DNA of 64,000 nt from Gemmatimonadaceae bacterium (GTDB lineage: Bacteria > Gemmatimonadota > Gemmatimonadetes > Gemmatimonadales > Gemmatimonadaceae), in assembly GCA_011525845.1 (NCBI GenBank), contig WYBP01000020.1:310001-374000 (forward strand), read 5' to 3'. Position numbers and translations under genes: made by a program. Position 1 is the first letter of the stretch, and every line of letters begins with the position of its first letter. Below are positions 49,204-59,600 of this stretch, piece by piece. Below the pieces are notes generated by a model. The model saw only the letters and a list, made by a program, of their open reading frames with translations, made no database searches and was not told where the DNA came from.

Positions 49204-50970
49204 ATGCCGCGATCGCTGATCCGCCCCGCCCTGCCACTCCTGCTCGCGCTGGTCACCGCCTGCACCTCTGGAGCGGGGGACGCGGACCTCGTGCTGTTCA
49301 ACGGGAAGGTGATCACCGTGGACAGCGCGGACGCGATCGCGCAGGCCGTGGCGGTGAAGGATGGCCGGATCATCGCCGTGGGGAGCGACAGCGCCGTGCT
49401 CGCGCACGCCGGCCGCGCCACGCAGCGCGTGGACCTTCAGGGACGCACCGTCACTCCCGGCCTGCTCGACGCACACGCGCACTTCGCGGCCGCCGGCATC
49501 GACCGGATGTTCGTGCTCGACCTGAGCTACCCCAACGCCACGAGCGTCGCGGACGTGCAGGCCAAGGTCACGGAGCGCCTCGCCGCGGCGCAGCCCGGGG
49601 AGTGGATCAGCGGCCGCGGATGGGACGAGGGGAAGCTCGCCGAGCGCCGACTGCTGACGGCCCGCGACCTGGACGCGGTGGCGCCGGACCATCCCGTCTG
49701 GCTCACGCAGACGATGGGGCACTATGGCGTCGCGAACAGCGCCGCGCTCAGGCTCGCCGGCATCACGCGCGAGACGAAGGACCCGCCGGGGGGCACGATC
49801 GACCGCGCGAGCGACGGCACGCCGACGGGGATCCTCAAGGAGTCGGCGCAGGATCTCGTGACGACCCTCATCCCCACCGAGGACGCAGCGATGGAGCGCG
49901 AGGCGATCGCCGGGCTCGCGGCCGCGTTCAACGCCGAGGGGATGACCGGGGTGAAGGACCCCGGCATCGGGCAGCGCACCTGGGACTCGTACCGCGCGGT
50001 GGACTCGGCCGGGGCGCTCACCGTGCGCGTCTTCGCACTCTGGAGCGGCGGACGGACCATGGCCGACGCCAGGCGGCTCATCGAAGCGAAGGCCGCGACC
50101 TCGCGGCCGTACGAGGGCACGGGGGATGACCACGTGATCTCGGGCGGCGTGAAGCTCTTCCTCGACGGGAGCGGGGGCGCGCGCACGGCGTGGATGCACG
50201 ACGACTGGAACAAGAACTCCACCGGTGTCGACCGGGGGAACCGCGGCTACCCCGCGGCGGACCCGGACACCCTGCGCGCGATGATCCGCGCCTACCACGA
50301 CGCGGGCTTCCACGTGAGCGTGCACTCGATCGGCGACCGGGGGATCGACTGGACGATGGACAGCTACGCGCAGGCGCTCGAGGCCAACCCCGCGACCGGG
50401 CGCCGGCACGGCATCATCCACGCGAACATCCCCACCGACCGCGCGCTGGACATGATGGCCGACTTCCAGCGCCGCTACGACGCGGCGTATCCCGAGCCCT
50501 CCGCGACGTTCATGTGGTGGATCGGCGACACCTACGCCGGGAACTTCGGCCCGCGGCGCACGAAGCGGCTCAACCCCTTCCGCACGTACGAGCAGAAGGG
50601 GATCCGCTGGGCCGGCGGCTCCGACTATGGCGTCACGCCCTTCCCCGCCCGCTACGGCATCTGGGCCTCCGTCGCGCGCGAACCGATGCTCGGCACCTGG
50701 GGGAAGGACGCCTACGGGAGCGCGGAGAGCGTGGACGTGCGCACCGCGCTCAGGTCGTTCACCATCTGGGCGGCCCGGCAGATGTTCCTCGAGACGAAGG
50801 TCGGCTCCATCGAGGTCGGGAAGTACGCCGACCTCGCGGTCTGGGATCGCGACCTCTACTCCGTGCCCACGGCGGAGCTCAAGGAGATGCAGTGCGAGAT
50901 GACCGTCTTCGACGGGAGGATCGTGTATACGCGAACCGGGACGACCCTGACGGTCGCCCCGGCGCGTTGA
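49204..50970 (+). CDS. Amidohydrolase 3 family lipoprotein (YtcJ-like)
   Basis: ATG 49204 gives 588 residues with a lipobox (ALVTAC at about residue 20). Metal-site motifs include VTPGLLDAHAHFAAAG (HxH), the strand GGVKLFLDGSGGARTA, FHVSVHSIGDRGID and the late WAGGSDYGVTPF; VFDGRIVYTR ends the protein. The family hydrolyses amides or related bonds outside the cytoplasm; the substrate is unknown. The leader carries CACATT but no clear ribosome-binding site. Confidence 0.88.
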   Translation: MPRSLIRPALPLLLALVTACTSGAGDADLVLFNGKVITVDSADAIAQAVAVKDGRIIAVGSDSAVLAHAGRATQRVDLQGRTVTPGLLDAHAHFAAAGIDRMFVLDLSYPNATSVADVQAKVTERLAAAQPGEWISGRGWDEGKLAERRLLTARDLDAVAPDHPVWLTQTMGHYGVANSAALRLAGITRETKDPPGGTIDRASDGTPTGILKESAQDLVTTLIPTEDAAMEREAIAGLAAAFNAEGMTGVKDPGIGQRTWDSYRAVDSAGALTVRVFALWSGGRTMADARRLIEAKAATSRPYEGTGDDHVISGGVKLFLDGSGGARTAWMHDDWNKNSTGVDRGNRGYPAADPDTLRAMIRAYHDAGFHVSVHSIGDRGIDWTMDSYAQALEANPATGRRHGIIHANIPTDRALDMMADFQRRYDAAYPEPSATFMWWIGDTYAGNFGPRRTKRLNPFRTYEQKGIRWAGGSDYGVTPFPARYGIWASVAREPMLGTWGKDAYGSAESVDVRTALRSFTIWAARQMFLETKVGSIEVGKYADLAVWDRDLYSVPTAELKEMQCEMTVFDGRIVYTRTGTTLTVAPAR

Positions 50971-50994
50971 TCCGGAGGTCGCTGGCCGGCTAGA

Positions 50995-52827
50995 TCACTT
51001 CGCGAGGTCCCCCACGGCGGACGCCATCAGGTGCGCCTTGGGCGCGTCCTTCGCCGTGCGCGCCTCGGCGTGCAGCCGGTTCGCGAGCTGGGTGAGCGCC
51101 GTACTGCGCGCGCTCCCCGAGAGGCGTTCCGCGGCGAGCAGGTCGAGGCGGGCGGCGGCGAGCTTCTCCCCGTCCTGGCCCTTCCCCCGTTCCAGCTGGT
51201 CCATGTAGGCCCGCGCCAGCGCGAAGGTCGCGGGCCAGACGAGCTTCGGCTGCTCCTGCGCGTTCAGCTGCTCGAACCGCACCGACTTCGCGGCGTCGAT
51301 CTCGTTCTGCGTGAGGTACGCGCTCGGCCGCAGCTCGAAGATGTCGAGCCCGCGCGCGATCTCCGAGCTCACGATGTAGCCGTTGTACCAGTAGACCGAC
51401 CAGGACCCGCCGCTGACGAGCTTCGTGCCGTCCACGGGTCCGCGGTCATGGTACGCGATCTCGGTCGGCTTGGTGATGTCGGTCCAGTCGAAGATCGAGA
51501 TGCCGCCCTGGTACCACCCCTGCACCATCACCTCGCGCCCAGGGATCGGGATGAGCGAGCCGTTGTGCGCCACGCAGTTCTCGAACGAGGTCTGCGGCGC
51601 GGGCATCTTGTAATAGCTCTTGAACGTCATCTTCCGGTCCACGAGCGTGAAGAGCGCGTTGGCGCCCCACTCCATCTTGTCGGTGCTGCGGCAGCGCGGT
51701 GCGGAGCCGCCCCCCCACTCGTCGGTGAAGAGGATCTTCGAGCCGTCGTTGCTGAAGGTGGCCGAGTGCCAGAACGAGAAGTTCGAGTCGGCGACGGCGC
51801 CGATGCGCACCGGGTTCGCGACATTCGAGATGTCGAGGAGGAGGCCGTAGCCGCCGCAGGCACCGCCGGCGAGGCCGATGGCCGGATAGACCGTGATGTC
51901 GTGGCACTGCGTGGGGCCGCCAGCGCGCCGCGGCGGGCCGGCGCCCGCCGGGTTGGCGGCGGCGCGGGCGGCCGCGCGGGCCATCTGTGCGGAATCCATC
52001 GGCTCCGCGTGGCGCGGCGGCGCGGTCAGGTCGTTGAAGATGCGCGGGGAGCTGACGATCGCCGCGCGCGCCGGGTCCTTGAGCGGGACCTTGATCACCT
52101 CGATCCGGAAGAGCGCCGAGTTCGCGTCCTGGTCCGGCGCGAGCGCCGAGCAGCCGGGGAGCTCACTCGGGGAGCGGACGCCCGCCGAGCCCGAGACGTA
52201 GATGTACACGTTCTCGGGGTCCTTCGGGTCGCTCACCACGGTGTGGGTGTGCGAGCCGCGGCAGGTCTGCACGTTGGTGATGTACTTCGGGTTCGCGATG
52301 TCCGTGGCGTCGAAGATGCGGATGCCGCGCACCCGCTCGTGGCTCACCGTGTCGCGCACACCCTGCGTGCCGCAGTCCAGCCGGCCGCTCATCCCCTCCG
52401 CGGAGACGAAGAGGAGGTTCTTGTAGATGGACACGTCGCTCTGCGACGCCGGGCAGAGGAACGACTTCTTGAGCGAGGGCCGGGCGGCGTTGGTCATGTC
52501 CCAGACCATGAAGCCGTTGTAGTTGCCCTGGATGACGTAGTTGCCCGTGAAGGCGAGGTCCGAGTTGGTGACCCCCGCGAAGTCCTTCGGGGAGGGTGTG
52601 TTCGAGACGAGGCGCAGGTTCCACGCGGCCTCGCCGGCGTCGTGGAGGCCGGCCTTGAGCCCCACGCGCGGGTCGGGGCTCGGCGCCGCGGCCGACTCGA
52701 TCGAGACGAGTCCCGGCGCCGGTGGGACGAGCGTGGTGGTCGCGCACGCACTCACCAGGAGGACGGCGGCGACGGAGAGCGCGGTGGGGATCGCGCGGGA
52801 GGGTCCCAGCGGTCGAGCGGACGTCAT
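50995..52827 (-). CDS. Lipoprotein with LVIVD beta-propeller-like repeats
   Basis: AAGGAG lies 7 bases before ATG 52827; 610 residues with a lipobox (LLVSAC). Repeats of the LVIVD type recur: GFMVWDMTNAARPSL, GIRIFDATDIANPKY, GLLLDISNVANPVRIG, GISIFDWTDITKPTEI and GLDIFELRPSAY. The C-terminal 90 residues are helical. A surface propeller involved in protein or polymer binding is likely; the function is unknown. The DUF305 gene lies upstream on the same strand. Confidence 0.85.
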   Translation of the reverse strand: MTSARPLGPSRAIPTALSVAAVLLVSACATTTLVPPAPGLVSIESAAAPSPDPRVGLKAGLHDAGEAAWNLRLVSNTPSPKDFAGVTNSDLAFTGNYVIQGNYNGFMVWDMTNAARPSLKKSFLCPASQSDVSIYKNLLFVSAEGMSGRLDCGTQGVRDTVSHERVRGIRIFDATDIANPKYITNVQTCRGSHTHTVVSDPKDPENVYIYVSGSAGVRSPSELPGCSALAPDQDANSALFRIEVIKVPLKDPARAAIVSSPRIFNDLTAPPRHAEPMDSAQMARAAARAAANPAGAGPPRRAGGPTQCHDITVYPAIGLAGGACGGYGLLLDISNVANPVRIGAVADSNFSFWHSATFSNDGSKILFTDEWGGGSAPRCRSTDKMEWGANALFTLVDRKMTFKSYYKMPAPQTSFENCVAHNGSLIPIPGREVMVQGWYQGGISIFDWTDITKPTEIAYHDRGPVDGTKLVSGGSWSVYWYNGYIVSSEIARGLDIFELRPSAYLTQNEIDAAKSVRFEQLNAQEQPKLVWPATFALARAYMDQLERGKGQDGEKLAAARLDLLAAERLSGSARSTALTQLANRLHAEARTAKDAPKAHLMASAVGDLAK

Positions 52828-52865
52828 CGGTGCTCCTTCAATGGCGGGGGTGAGCGAACGGTGCG

Positions 52866-53537
52866 TCAGGCGTCCTGCGAGCGTGCGGCGAGCATCTTCT
52901 CCATGCGGTCGATCTCGGTGGTCTGGTCGGCGTACACGTCGGACGCGAACCGGAACACCACCTCGTCCTGCCCGGCGCCGGGGGATCCGAACAGCTCGTT
53001 GACCATCGTGATCGCCCCCTCGTGGTGCTGGATCATGAAGCGGAGGAAGAGCCGGTCGAACTCGGCGCCGCGCGCGCGGTCGAGCTGCGCGAGCTGGTCG
53101 GCGGTGAGCATCCCAGGCATCAGCATCTCATGCTCCATGCCATCCATCTTCATCTTCATGGGGCCCGGCGTGCCGTCGGGCACCGGCTCGCCGCGGTCGC
53201 GCAGCCAGTTCTGCATCAGGGCGATCTCGTCGTTCTGCCCGACGACGATCCGCTCGGCGAGCCGCTGCAGCTCCGCGCTGGCGCCGTGGGTCGGGGCCCA
53301 CCGGGCGATGAGGACCGCCTGTGCGTGGTGGTGGATCATCCCACTCATGAAGTGGACGTCGGCCGCGGTGTGCGGGAGGCTCGGGATGCCGATCGGGCGG
53401 GCGCGCGTCTCTGCGGTCGCCGCGGGGCGCGCACAGGCATTGGCGGTGAGGCCAAGCCCGAGGGAGAGCACGAGGCCGAGCGCGAGGCGTCGCACGGCAC
53501 CGCTTGGCGCGGCCGGGGTGGGGCGGGACGGGGTCAT
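52866..53537 (-). CDS. DUF305 lipoprotein
   Basis: The 223-residue protein has a signal peptide with a cysteine at about 35 (LTANAC) and two DUF305 motifs rich in His and Met: VHFMSGMIHHHAQAVLIARW and RFMIQHHEGAITMVNELFG. DUF305 proteins adopt a ferritin-like four-helix fold and are often linked with metal handling. It precedes the LVIVD gene by 38 bases in the same direction, likely as one unit. Confidence 0.9.
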   Translation of the reverse strand: MTPSRPTPAAPSGAVRRLALGLVLSLGLGLTANACARPAATAETRARPIGIPSLPHTAADVHFMSGMIHHHAQAVLIARWAPTHGASAELQRLAERIVVGQNDEIALMQNWLRDRGEPVPDGTPGPMKMKMDGMEHEMLMPGMLTADQLAQLDRARGAEFDRLFLRFMIQHHEGAITMVNELFGSPGAGQDEVVFRFASDVYADQTTEIDRMEKMLAARSQDA

Positions 53538-53635
53538 CGGTTCCGGGTGGGGACGTTTCGACCCTAAGCTACGGCGCCCCGGGCGCGCGCGTTGTGGGGA
53601 GCGCTAGCTTGCCCTCGGACCCCTGCCCCGCCCCC

Positions 53636-54085
53636 ATGACCCTCTGGCTCGACGCCGACGCGACCCCACGCGACGTGAAGGAGATCTGCTTCCGCGCCTC
53701 CGAGCGCCTCGGGCTCGAGACGATCCTCGTCGCGAACATGCGCCTGCAGCTGCCGGTGGGGCACGCCCACCTCAAGGCCGTGCGCGTCGAGGGCGGGCCG
53801 GACGTCGCGGACGCCTACATCGCCGAGCACGCGGTGGCGGGGGACATCGCGGTCACCGCGGACATCCCGCTCGCGGCGCTCCTCGTGCCGAAGGGCGTGG
53901 TGGTGATCGATCCGCGGGGCGACGAGTACACGAGCGAGAGCATCGGGGAGCGGCTCTCGGTGCGGAACTTCATGGATGGGCTGCGGAGCACCGGCGTCGA
54001 CACCGGTGGGCACGGCGCGTTCGGGCCGAAGGAGAAGCAGCGGTTCGCGAACGCGCTCGACCGCGCGTTGACGCGGCGGCGCTAG
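53636..54085 (+). CDS. YaiI/YqxD family protein (DUF188)
   Basis: ATG 53636 gives 149 residues. LWLDADATPRDVKEI at the N terminus is the family hallmark (usually DADACP; here the cysteine is threonine), followed by DIAVTADIPLAALL, GDEYTSESIGERLSVRN and HGAFGPKEKQRFANALDR. The fold is PIN-like; the role is uncharacterised. TAGCTT lies 25 bases upstream. Confidence 0.9.
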   Translation: MTLWLDADATPRDVKEICFRASERLGLETILVANMRLQLPVGHAHLKAVRVEGGPDVADAYIAEHAVAGDIAVTADIPLAALLVPKGVVVIDPRGDEYTSESIGERLSVRNFMDGLRSTGVDTGGHGAFGPKEKQRFANALDRALTRRR

Positions 54086-54097
54086 CTCCCGACCCGC

Positions 54098-54637
54098 CTA
54101 CTGGCAGAGCGTCGGAGGGAGCGCCGCGGGCGAATCGCCGAGCGAGACCTGGAGCCGTCCGCGACGGGACCGCGACACCATGCGCCCCACGAAGACGGCG
54201 AGGGTGTCGGTCGCCCAGATGGTCCCGTAGTGCGTGCCGCTCAGCGAGGTCCGGGTCGTGCACTCGTGGCGCTGGAGGCCGGCGGCCCCGAGCACCGCGC
54301 CGAGGGAGTCGAGCACGCGCGCCTGGTCCGTCGAGTCGGGGGACGAGCGCACCCAGTGGATCACCGTGCCAGTGTCCCGCACCATCCCCGTGAGGCGGTC
54401 GGTCGGGTCGCCGGCCTCCAGCTTCCACTCGCAGTAGCGCGTGCCCGGGGCGCCGAGATCCTCCCCGGACGGACCCGTCGTGCGGCAGAGTGGGAGGCGG
54501 TCGTGCCCGGTCCACCCCTGCGCGATGTCCGTCAACGACGTGCCGGACCAGTTCGAGCCGGCATCGCAGGCGGCACCGGCAACGAGGACCGCGCACGCGA
54601 GCGCACGTACGACCGCGGAGGAACGCTGGTTCACCAT
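54098..54637 (-). CDS. Small lipoprotein of unknown function
   Basis: ATG 54637 gives 179 residues with a lipobox (LVAGAAC at about residue 23). Four further cysteines are present (LPLCRTT, RYCEWK, HECTTR, LCQ), compatible with two disulfides. The start overlaps the stop of the OmpA-domain gene by 7 bases, so it is the last gene of that operon. No family recognised. Confidence 0.7.
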   Translation of the reverse strand: MVNQRSSAVVRALACAVLVAGAACDAGSNWSGTSLTDIAQGWTGHDRLPLCRTTGPSGEDLGAPGTRYCEWKLEAGDPTDRLTGMVRDTGTVIHWVRSSPDSTDQARVLDSLGAVLGAAGLQRHECTTRTSLSGTHYGTIWATDTLAVFVGRMVSRSRRGRLQVSLGDSPAALPPTLCQ

Positions 54638-56625
54638 TGGATGTCCGGGCTGCGCGGCGCGCGCCACTGCCTCAACTCGACCCCGTTCGTGGTCGGGACG
54701 CGCCGCAGTTCGACGAGAAGGCGCCAGGGCTCGACCCCGCGCTCGATCAGGTAGCGCCGCACCTCGGCGTTCCACGCCGGGTTCGCGCTCTGGATGCGCA
54801 GGAAGTCGCTCCAGGTCCACATCATCCAGTACGCGACCGCGTCGAGGAGTGCGCGGTTGCGATCCGAGAGCCCCGGGGTGCCCGCACGGAACTCCGGCCC
54901 CGCCACGGCGATGAAGCCGCCCGCGGGCACCGCGATCACGCAGGCCGCACCCTCGTACTCGGGGGGTTCGCACTGCGGCAGCCCCGCCATCAGGCCGGAG
55001 GTGACGAGCGGCCGCGGAGCTCCCGGACGCAGACCCGGAACGGCGTCCGGGCGACCCACGAGCGAATCCCCGGGCTGCGCCCCGGCGACCGGGCGGTCGG
55101 CGTCCGCGAGCAGCTGCAGCTCGACGCGCCGGTTGAGCGCGCGGCCCTCGGCCGTGGCGTTCGTCGCCCGCGGGCGCTCGGCGCCGTAGCCGCGCGCCTC
55201 GAGGCGGCCCGCCGCGATGCCGAGCTCGGCCAGGTAGGCGCTCACGGCCGCCGCACGGTCGAGCGAGAGCATCCGGTTGGCCTCCGGCTGCCCCACCGAG
55301 TCGGTGTGGCCGCTCACCACCACGGTCACGTCCGGATGGGCGCGCAGCCCGGCCGCGACGCGCTCCAGCGTGCGCTGGGACGTGCCGATGAGCTCCGCCG
55401 AGCCCGTGGCGAACTGCACGCCCTCGAGCACGAGCGGGGGCGCGCCCGCCACGGGCGGGAGGATCGGCGCCAGCGTGTCCGCCGGCACCTGGCAGGTGGG
55501 CTGCATCGGCTCCGTGCGCTCCGGCCGGCGCCAGACGAGCTCCACGCGCCGGTTCCGCGCGCGCCCGGCCGCGGTGCCGTTGTCGTCGATCGGGCGCGCC
55601 TCGCCCTCGCCGACACTCGTGATGCGGGTGTCGCGCACGCCGCGCGAGACGAGGTACTCGCGCACCGCCGCCGCACGCCGCGCCGAGAGGAGCTGGTTGT
55701 ACGTCGCGCTGCCGATCGAGTCGGTGTGGCCCGAGATCTCGACGTCGATGTCGGCGCGCGCGTTCAGGATGTCCGCCACGCCGTCGAGCACGGATCGCGG
55801 ACCGGGGCGGAGGAAGAAGCGGTCCGTCTCGAAGTTCACGCCCTCGAGCACGAGCGGCACGTTCTCCGCCGGGAGCGACTCGCACCCGTCGGCGTTGACC
55901 ACCGCGCCCGGACGCGAGGTCGGGCAGCAGTCACGGCTGTCCGGCACGCCGTCCTGGTCGCGGTCCGCGGGGGGCGGAAGCGGCACCACCGGTGGCGGCA
56001 CCGGCGGCGTCACGACCGGCGGCACCGCGCGCAGCGCCGCCTCGATCGCCTTGGCCAGCGAGTCCGCACGCGCCTCGTGGGGCGCCGCGGAGCAGGCCGC
56101 GCCGGGCGCCCCGCTGTGCCCCGCGCGGATCAGCGTGACCTCGAGGAGGCCGACATCGGCCGCCACGAGGTCGAACCGCTCGTGCGCCTTGAAGCGCCGC
56201 ACCGCCTCCCAGAGGTCCTCGCGCACCAGGCGGACGCCGCGCGGGAGCGCCGCATCGCCGTCCACCACCGCGAGCCCCGCCTCCAGCCGCTCGATCGCGC
56301 TCGTCGCCTGCTCGAACGCGGCCTCGATGATCCCACCCCGGTCGTTGTCCTGGTACTCGTCGCTCGCGAACGCCAGCCATGCGCGCGCCTTGGCGGCGCT
56401 GTACGCACCGCGCCCAGTGCCCGTCGCCTGCGGCGAGACGCGGCCGAGCCGCTCGCCCCAGGAGCGCAGCAGCGCCATGTCCTGCGCGATCGCCTCGTCC
56501 GTGATGCGCCCCGCGGCCGGCGTGAGCGTCCCCGTCGGCGCCGTCGGCACGCAGCTCGCCCCGCCCGCGATCAACGCGAGCGTGGCGACGGCTGCGGCGA
56601 ACGAGCGCCCGGGGCGACGGCTCAT
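54631..56625 (-). CDS. Lipoprotein with two OmpA-like peptidoglycan-binding domains
   Basis: The 664-residue protein has a lipobox (GGASC at about 25), a helical region (to about 215), a proline-rich linker with a short thrombospondin-3-like acidic loop (DRDQDGVPDSRDCC), then two OmpA domains (about 255-370 and 395-510), each with the peptidoglycan signature (EISGHTDSIGS with RARNRRVELVW; VVSGHTDSVGQ with RALNRRVELQL). A unique C-terminal domain of about 120 residues follows. It probably ties the cell wall to the giant barrel protein whose gene overlaps its start by 4 bases. Confidence 0.88.
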   Translation of the reverse strand: MSRRPGRSFAAAVATLALIAGGASCVPTAPTGTLTPAAGRITDEAIAQDMALLRSWGERLGRVSPQATGTGRGAYSAAKARAWLAFASDEYQDNDRGGIIEAAFEQATSAIERLEAGLAVVDGDAALPRGVRLVREDLWEAVRRFKAHERFDLVAADVGLLEVTLIRAGHSGAPGAACSAAPHEARADSLAKAIEAALRAVPPVVTPPVPPPVVPLPPPADRDQDGVPDSRDCCPTSRPGAVVNADGCESLPAENVPLVLEGVNFETDRFFLRPGPRSVLDGVADILNARADIDVEISGHTDSIGSATYNQLLSARRAAAVREYLVSRGVRDTRITSVGEGEARPIDDNGTAAGRARNRRVELVWRRPERTEPMQPTCQVPADTLAPILPPVAGAPPLVLEGVQFATGSAELIGTSQRTLERVAAGLRAHPDVTVVVSGHTDSVGQPEANRMLSLDRAAAVSAYLAELGIAAGRLEARGYGAERPRATNATAEGRALNRRVELQLLADADRPVAGAQPGDSLVGRPDAVPGLRPGAPRPLVTSGLMAGLPQCEPPEYEGAACVIAVPAGGFIAVAGPEFRAGTPGLSDRNRALLDAVAYWMMWTWSDFLRIQSANPAWNAEVRRYLIERGVEPWRLLVELRRVPTTNGVELRQWRAPRSPDIQW

Positions 56626-59600
56626 GGCTTGGCACCTCCCGCACGCGCCGGCGCGGCCGGCGCCGTGGTGGGCGCACCGCCGAAGAGCTCCTCGCCGAAC
56701 TTCCAGCCGAAGTCGATGTAGAAGCCGCGCGTCGTCGCCGAGACGCCGGCCAGGCCGTCGTCCCGGAAGCCGAGCAGGTTCGCGCCCACCGCCATCCGCA
56801 GGTTCGTCGCCATCCGGCGGCCGACCTCGGCGCCGAGCCCGAACTCCTGGTTGCCGAAGTCCCCGCTGGTGAGCAGGCGCGTGATCAGCCCCGCATCCCA
56901 GCGCGAGTTGATGTCGAGCAGGCCGCGGAGGCCGAGCAGGTGCGCGTTCGGGCGCGTCTCGACGCCGTCCGTCTCGTCGGTGGCGATCTTGGCGGCGTAC
57001 TGGCCGGTGAGCACGAAGTCCGGGCGGAGCCGCACGTTCACGTGGCCCGAGAAGATGTGCGCCTGCAGCAGCGAGGTGATCCCGCCGGTGGGCTGCAGGT
57101 CCTCGTACCGGAACTCGTAGCGCGCGAGCGCGTTCCAGGTGTCGGTGTCGGTCTGGCGGAAGGCCACGCCGAACTGGGTGCGCGAGCGGGTCTCCTGCTC
57201 CGCCACCACGCTGTAGAGCGTGCGGCCGAGCAGCGTGACGTCGCGGCTCACCTTGCGGGCGTAGCCGAGCGTGCCGAGCCAGCTGTCGCCGCCGGTGGCG
57301 TCGCGGAACTCGAGGCGCGCCGTGCCGCGCCAGAGCGGGTTGGCGGTGTACTCGAGGCCGCCGGTGACCGCGGTGGCCTCCGGGCCGGTCCCACGCACGC
57401 GCTCCACGCGCTCGAACGAGGTGTTCGCCACGAAGCCCTTGGCGAGCGTCCAGCGGTTCCGCAGCCCGATCGCCGCCTCGGCGTCGCGGCCGGCGAAGGC
57501 GTCGCGCACGCGGTACTCACTGAACACCTGCTGCCCCGCCAGGTAGTCCGCGTCGAGGCCGATCACGGTGTTCCCCGCCTGCTGCACGCCATTGAGCGCG
57601 TACGGCCCTGCGAAGGACGAGAGGAGCTCGTGCCGCGCGTAGAGCCGCGTGCGGCTCCCCACGCGGACGTCCGCGCCGAGCGCCGCGCGCCGCTGGTCGG
57701 CCTCGGCGAGGTCCTGCTCGAACTCGCCGTAGACCGAGGCGCGACGCTTGTCGAGCAGGTCCCCGGTGAGGCGCGTCCGGATGGCGCTCGTCGCGTTCGG
57801 CGTGGCGCCGAGCGTGGTGGGCGACGCAGAGATCGCGGTCTCGTTCGCGTAGCGGTAGCCGAGCTCGGCGCGGAAGCGCTCGCTGAAGGAGCGCTCCACG
57901 CTCAGGAGCGCGCCGTCGCGCGTGCCGCTGGTCACGCGGTCCTCGGTGCGGAGCGCCTCCGCGCGGAGCCGGGTCTTCAGGTCGAGCTTCAGGGTGCTGC
58001 GGATGCCGTACTCCGCGCGGCCGGCGCCGAAGGTGGACGACGGGTTGTCGAACGCGCTGTCCGACTGGGTCATGAAGGCGCGGAAGTCGAGCGACGAACC
58101 CTGGTGGCGCAGCTCGAAGCGCGTGGCGAGCCCGGCCGAGATGCTGTCGCCGTCGGTGCGCGCCATCTCGCCCAGCAGGTAGGTGCCCTCGCGCAGGCGC
58201 AGGGTGGCGTTCACCCCGATCAGCGTGCGGTCCGCGAGCGGGTTGGCGTCGCGCACCACGGTCGCCCCGACCTCAGTGGCGTCGGTCAACCGCGCCTGGC
58301 CGGTGACACCGCCCATCCAGTAGGCATCTCCCCCCTGCTCCACTTCATAGGTCACGCGGATGGAGATCGGGTTGAGGTTCGCGTCCATGCTCGGCACCGG
58401 GCGCCGGAAGACGATGCGGCCGGTGAACGGTTCCAATGAATAATCGGTGAACCGCGTCTGCGGCTCGGCGCGGAGGATCAGGCGCGGCTGGTTCCGGTCG
58501 CGCGTGATGAGCTCCACGCGCTCCGTGTTCATCAGGCCGTCGCGGCGCCGCAGCTGGTACGGGCCCGAGATCCCCTGCCCCGCGAACTCGTCCACCACCT
58601 GCGTCATCCGTCCGAGGCTCGCGAAGGCGTCGAGCGTGCCGCGGTTCCCCTCGAGGTGCTGGCGGGCGCCGGTGAGCGCGCGGCTGTACGCGCTCAGGGT
58701 GCGCGTGTCCGCCGAGACCGGCGTGGTGTAGTCGCCGAACATCAGGAACGACTGCCCCTTGTCCACGCGCACGTAGAGGCGCTCCGCCGAGCGAGCGTCG
58801 AACTCGCGCACCGAGGCGTCGCCGTAGACCGGGTAGTACTCGTCGGGCTGGATGTCGCGCATGAGGCGCTCGTCCGGGTCGCGCTCGGAGTCGAAGGCGA
58901 GGGTGAGGAGGTAGTCGCCCCGCACCTTGCCGCGCAGGTAGAGCGCGCCGCGCGCGCCGGCCTGCACGCCGCTGCCATCCCCGCCCACCGCGACGTCGCG
59001 GAGGACCGCCTCGAACCCGTCGTCGTCGCGCGCGGGTGAGAGCGCGTCCGCGCTGATCGAGCGGAGGTTCACGCGTCCCTGCACCACGCCGTTGGCCAGC
59101 AAGGGGCGCGGCGCCGGGACGAAGTAGGCGGCCGAGCTCCCCTGCAGCCCGTTGGCGGTCACGCGCACCTCGCCGGCCGCGGCCTCCGTGGGCGCGATCA
59201 GGTTGAACGTCCCAGTGCCATCCGTGAGCTGCACCTGCCACCCCGGCTCCGCGAGGTCGAGGTCCGCGACCTCCCAGCGCCCGAGGCTCGCCTCGAGCGT
59301 GGCCGGTCCCGACCAGGCCATCAGCGCGCCGGCACCGTCCACGAGACGCACGACCACCGGCACCGCGGTGAGCCCGTCGGCCGGCTGCGTGCTCTGCGGC
59401 AGGCGGACCTCGAGGCGGCGGCCCGCGGGCGGTGTGGCGCCCGCGGCGGCGGCCGGCGCGCCGTCCGTCGGGAGGAGCACGGTCGGGAGGCCCGAGTTCG
59501 CGCCCAGCTGCGTGCCGGTGGCGAGGAGCGGGCGGTAGACGCCGTCGATACGGGCCGCGGCCATCGGGGTGCCGTCGCCCGCACCCGGCGCGACCGGCGC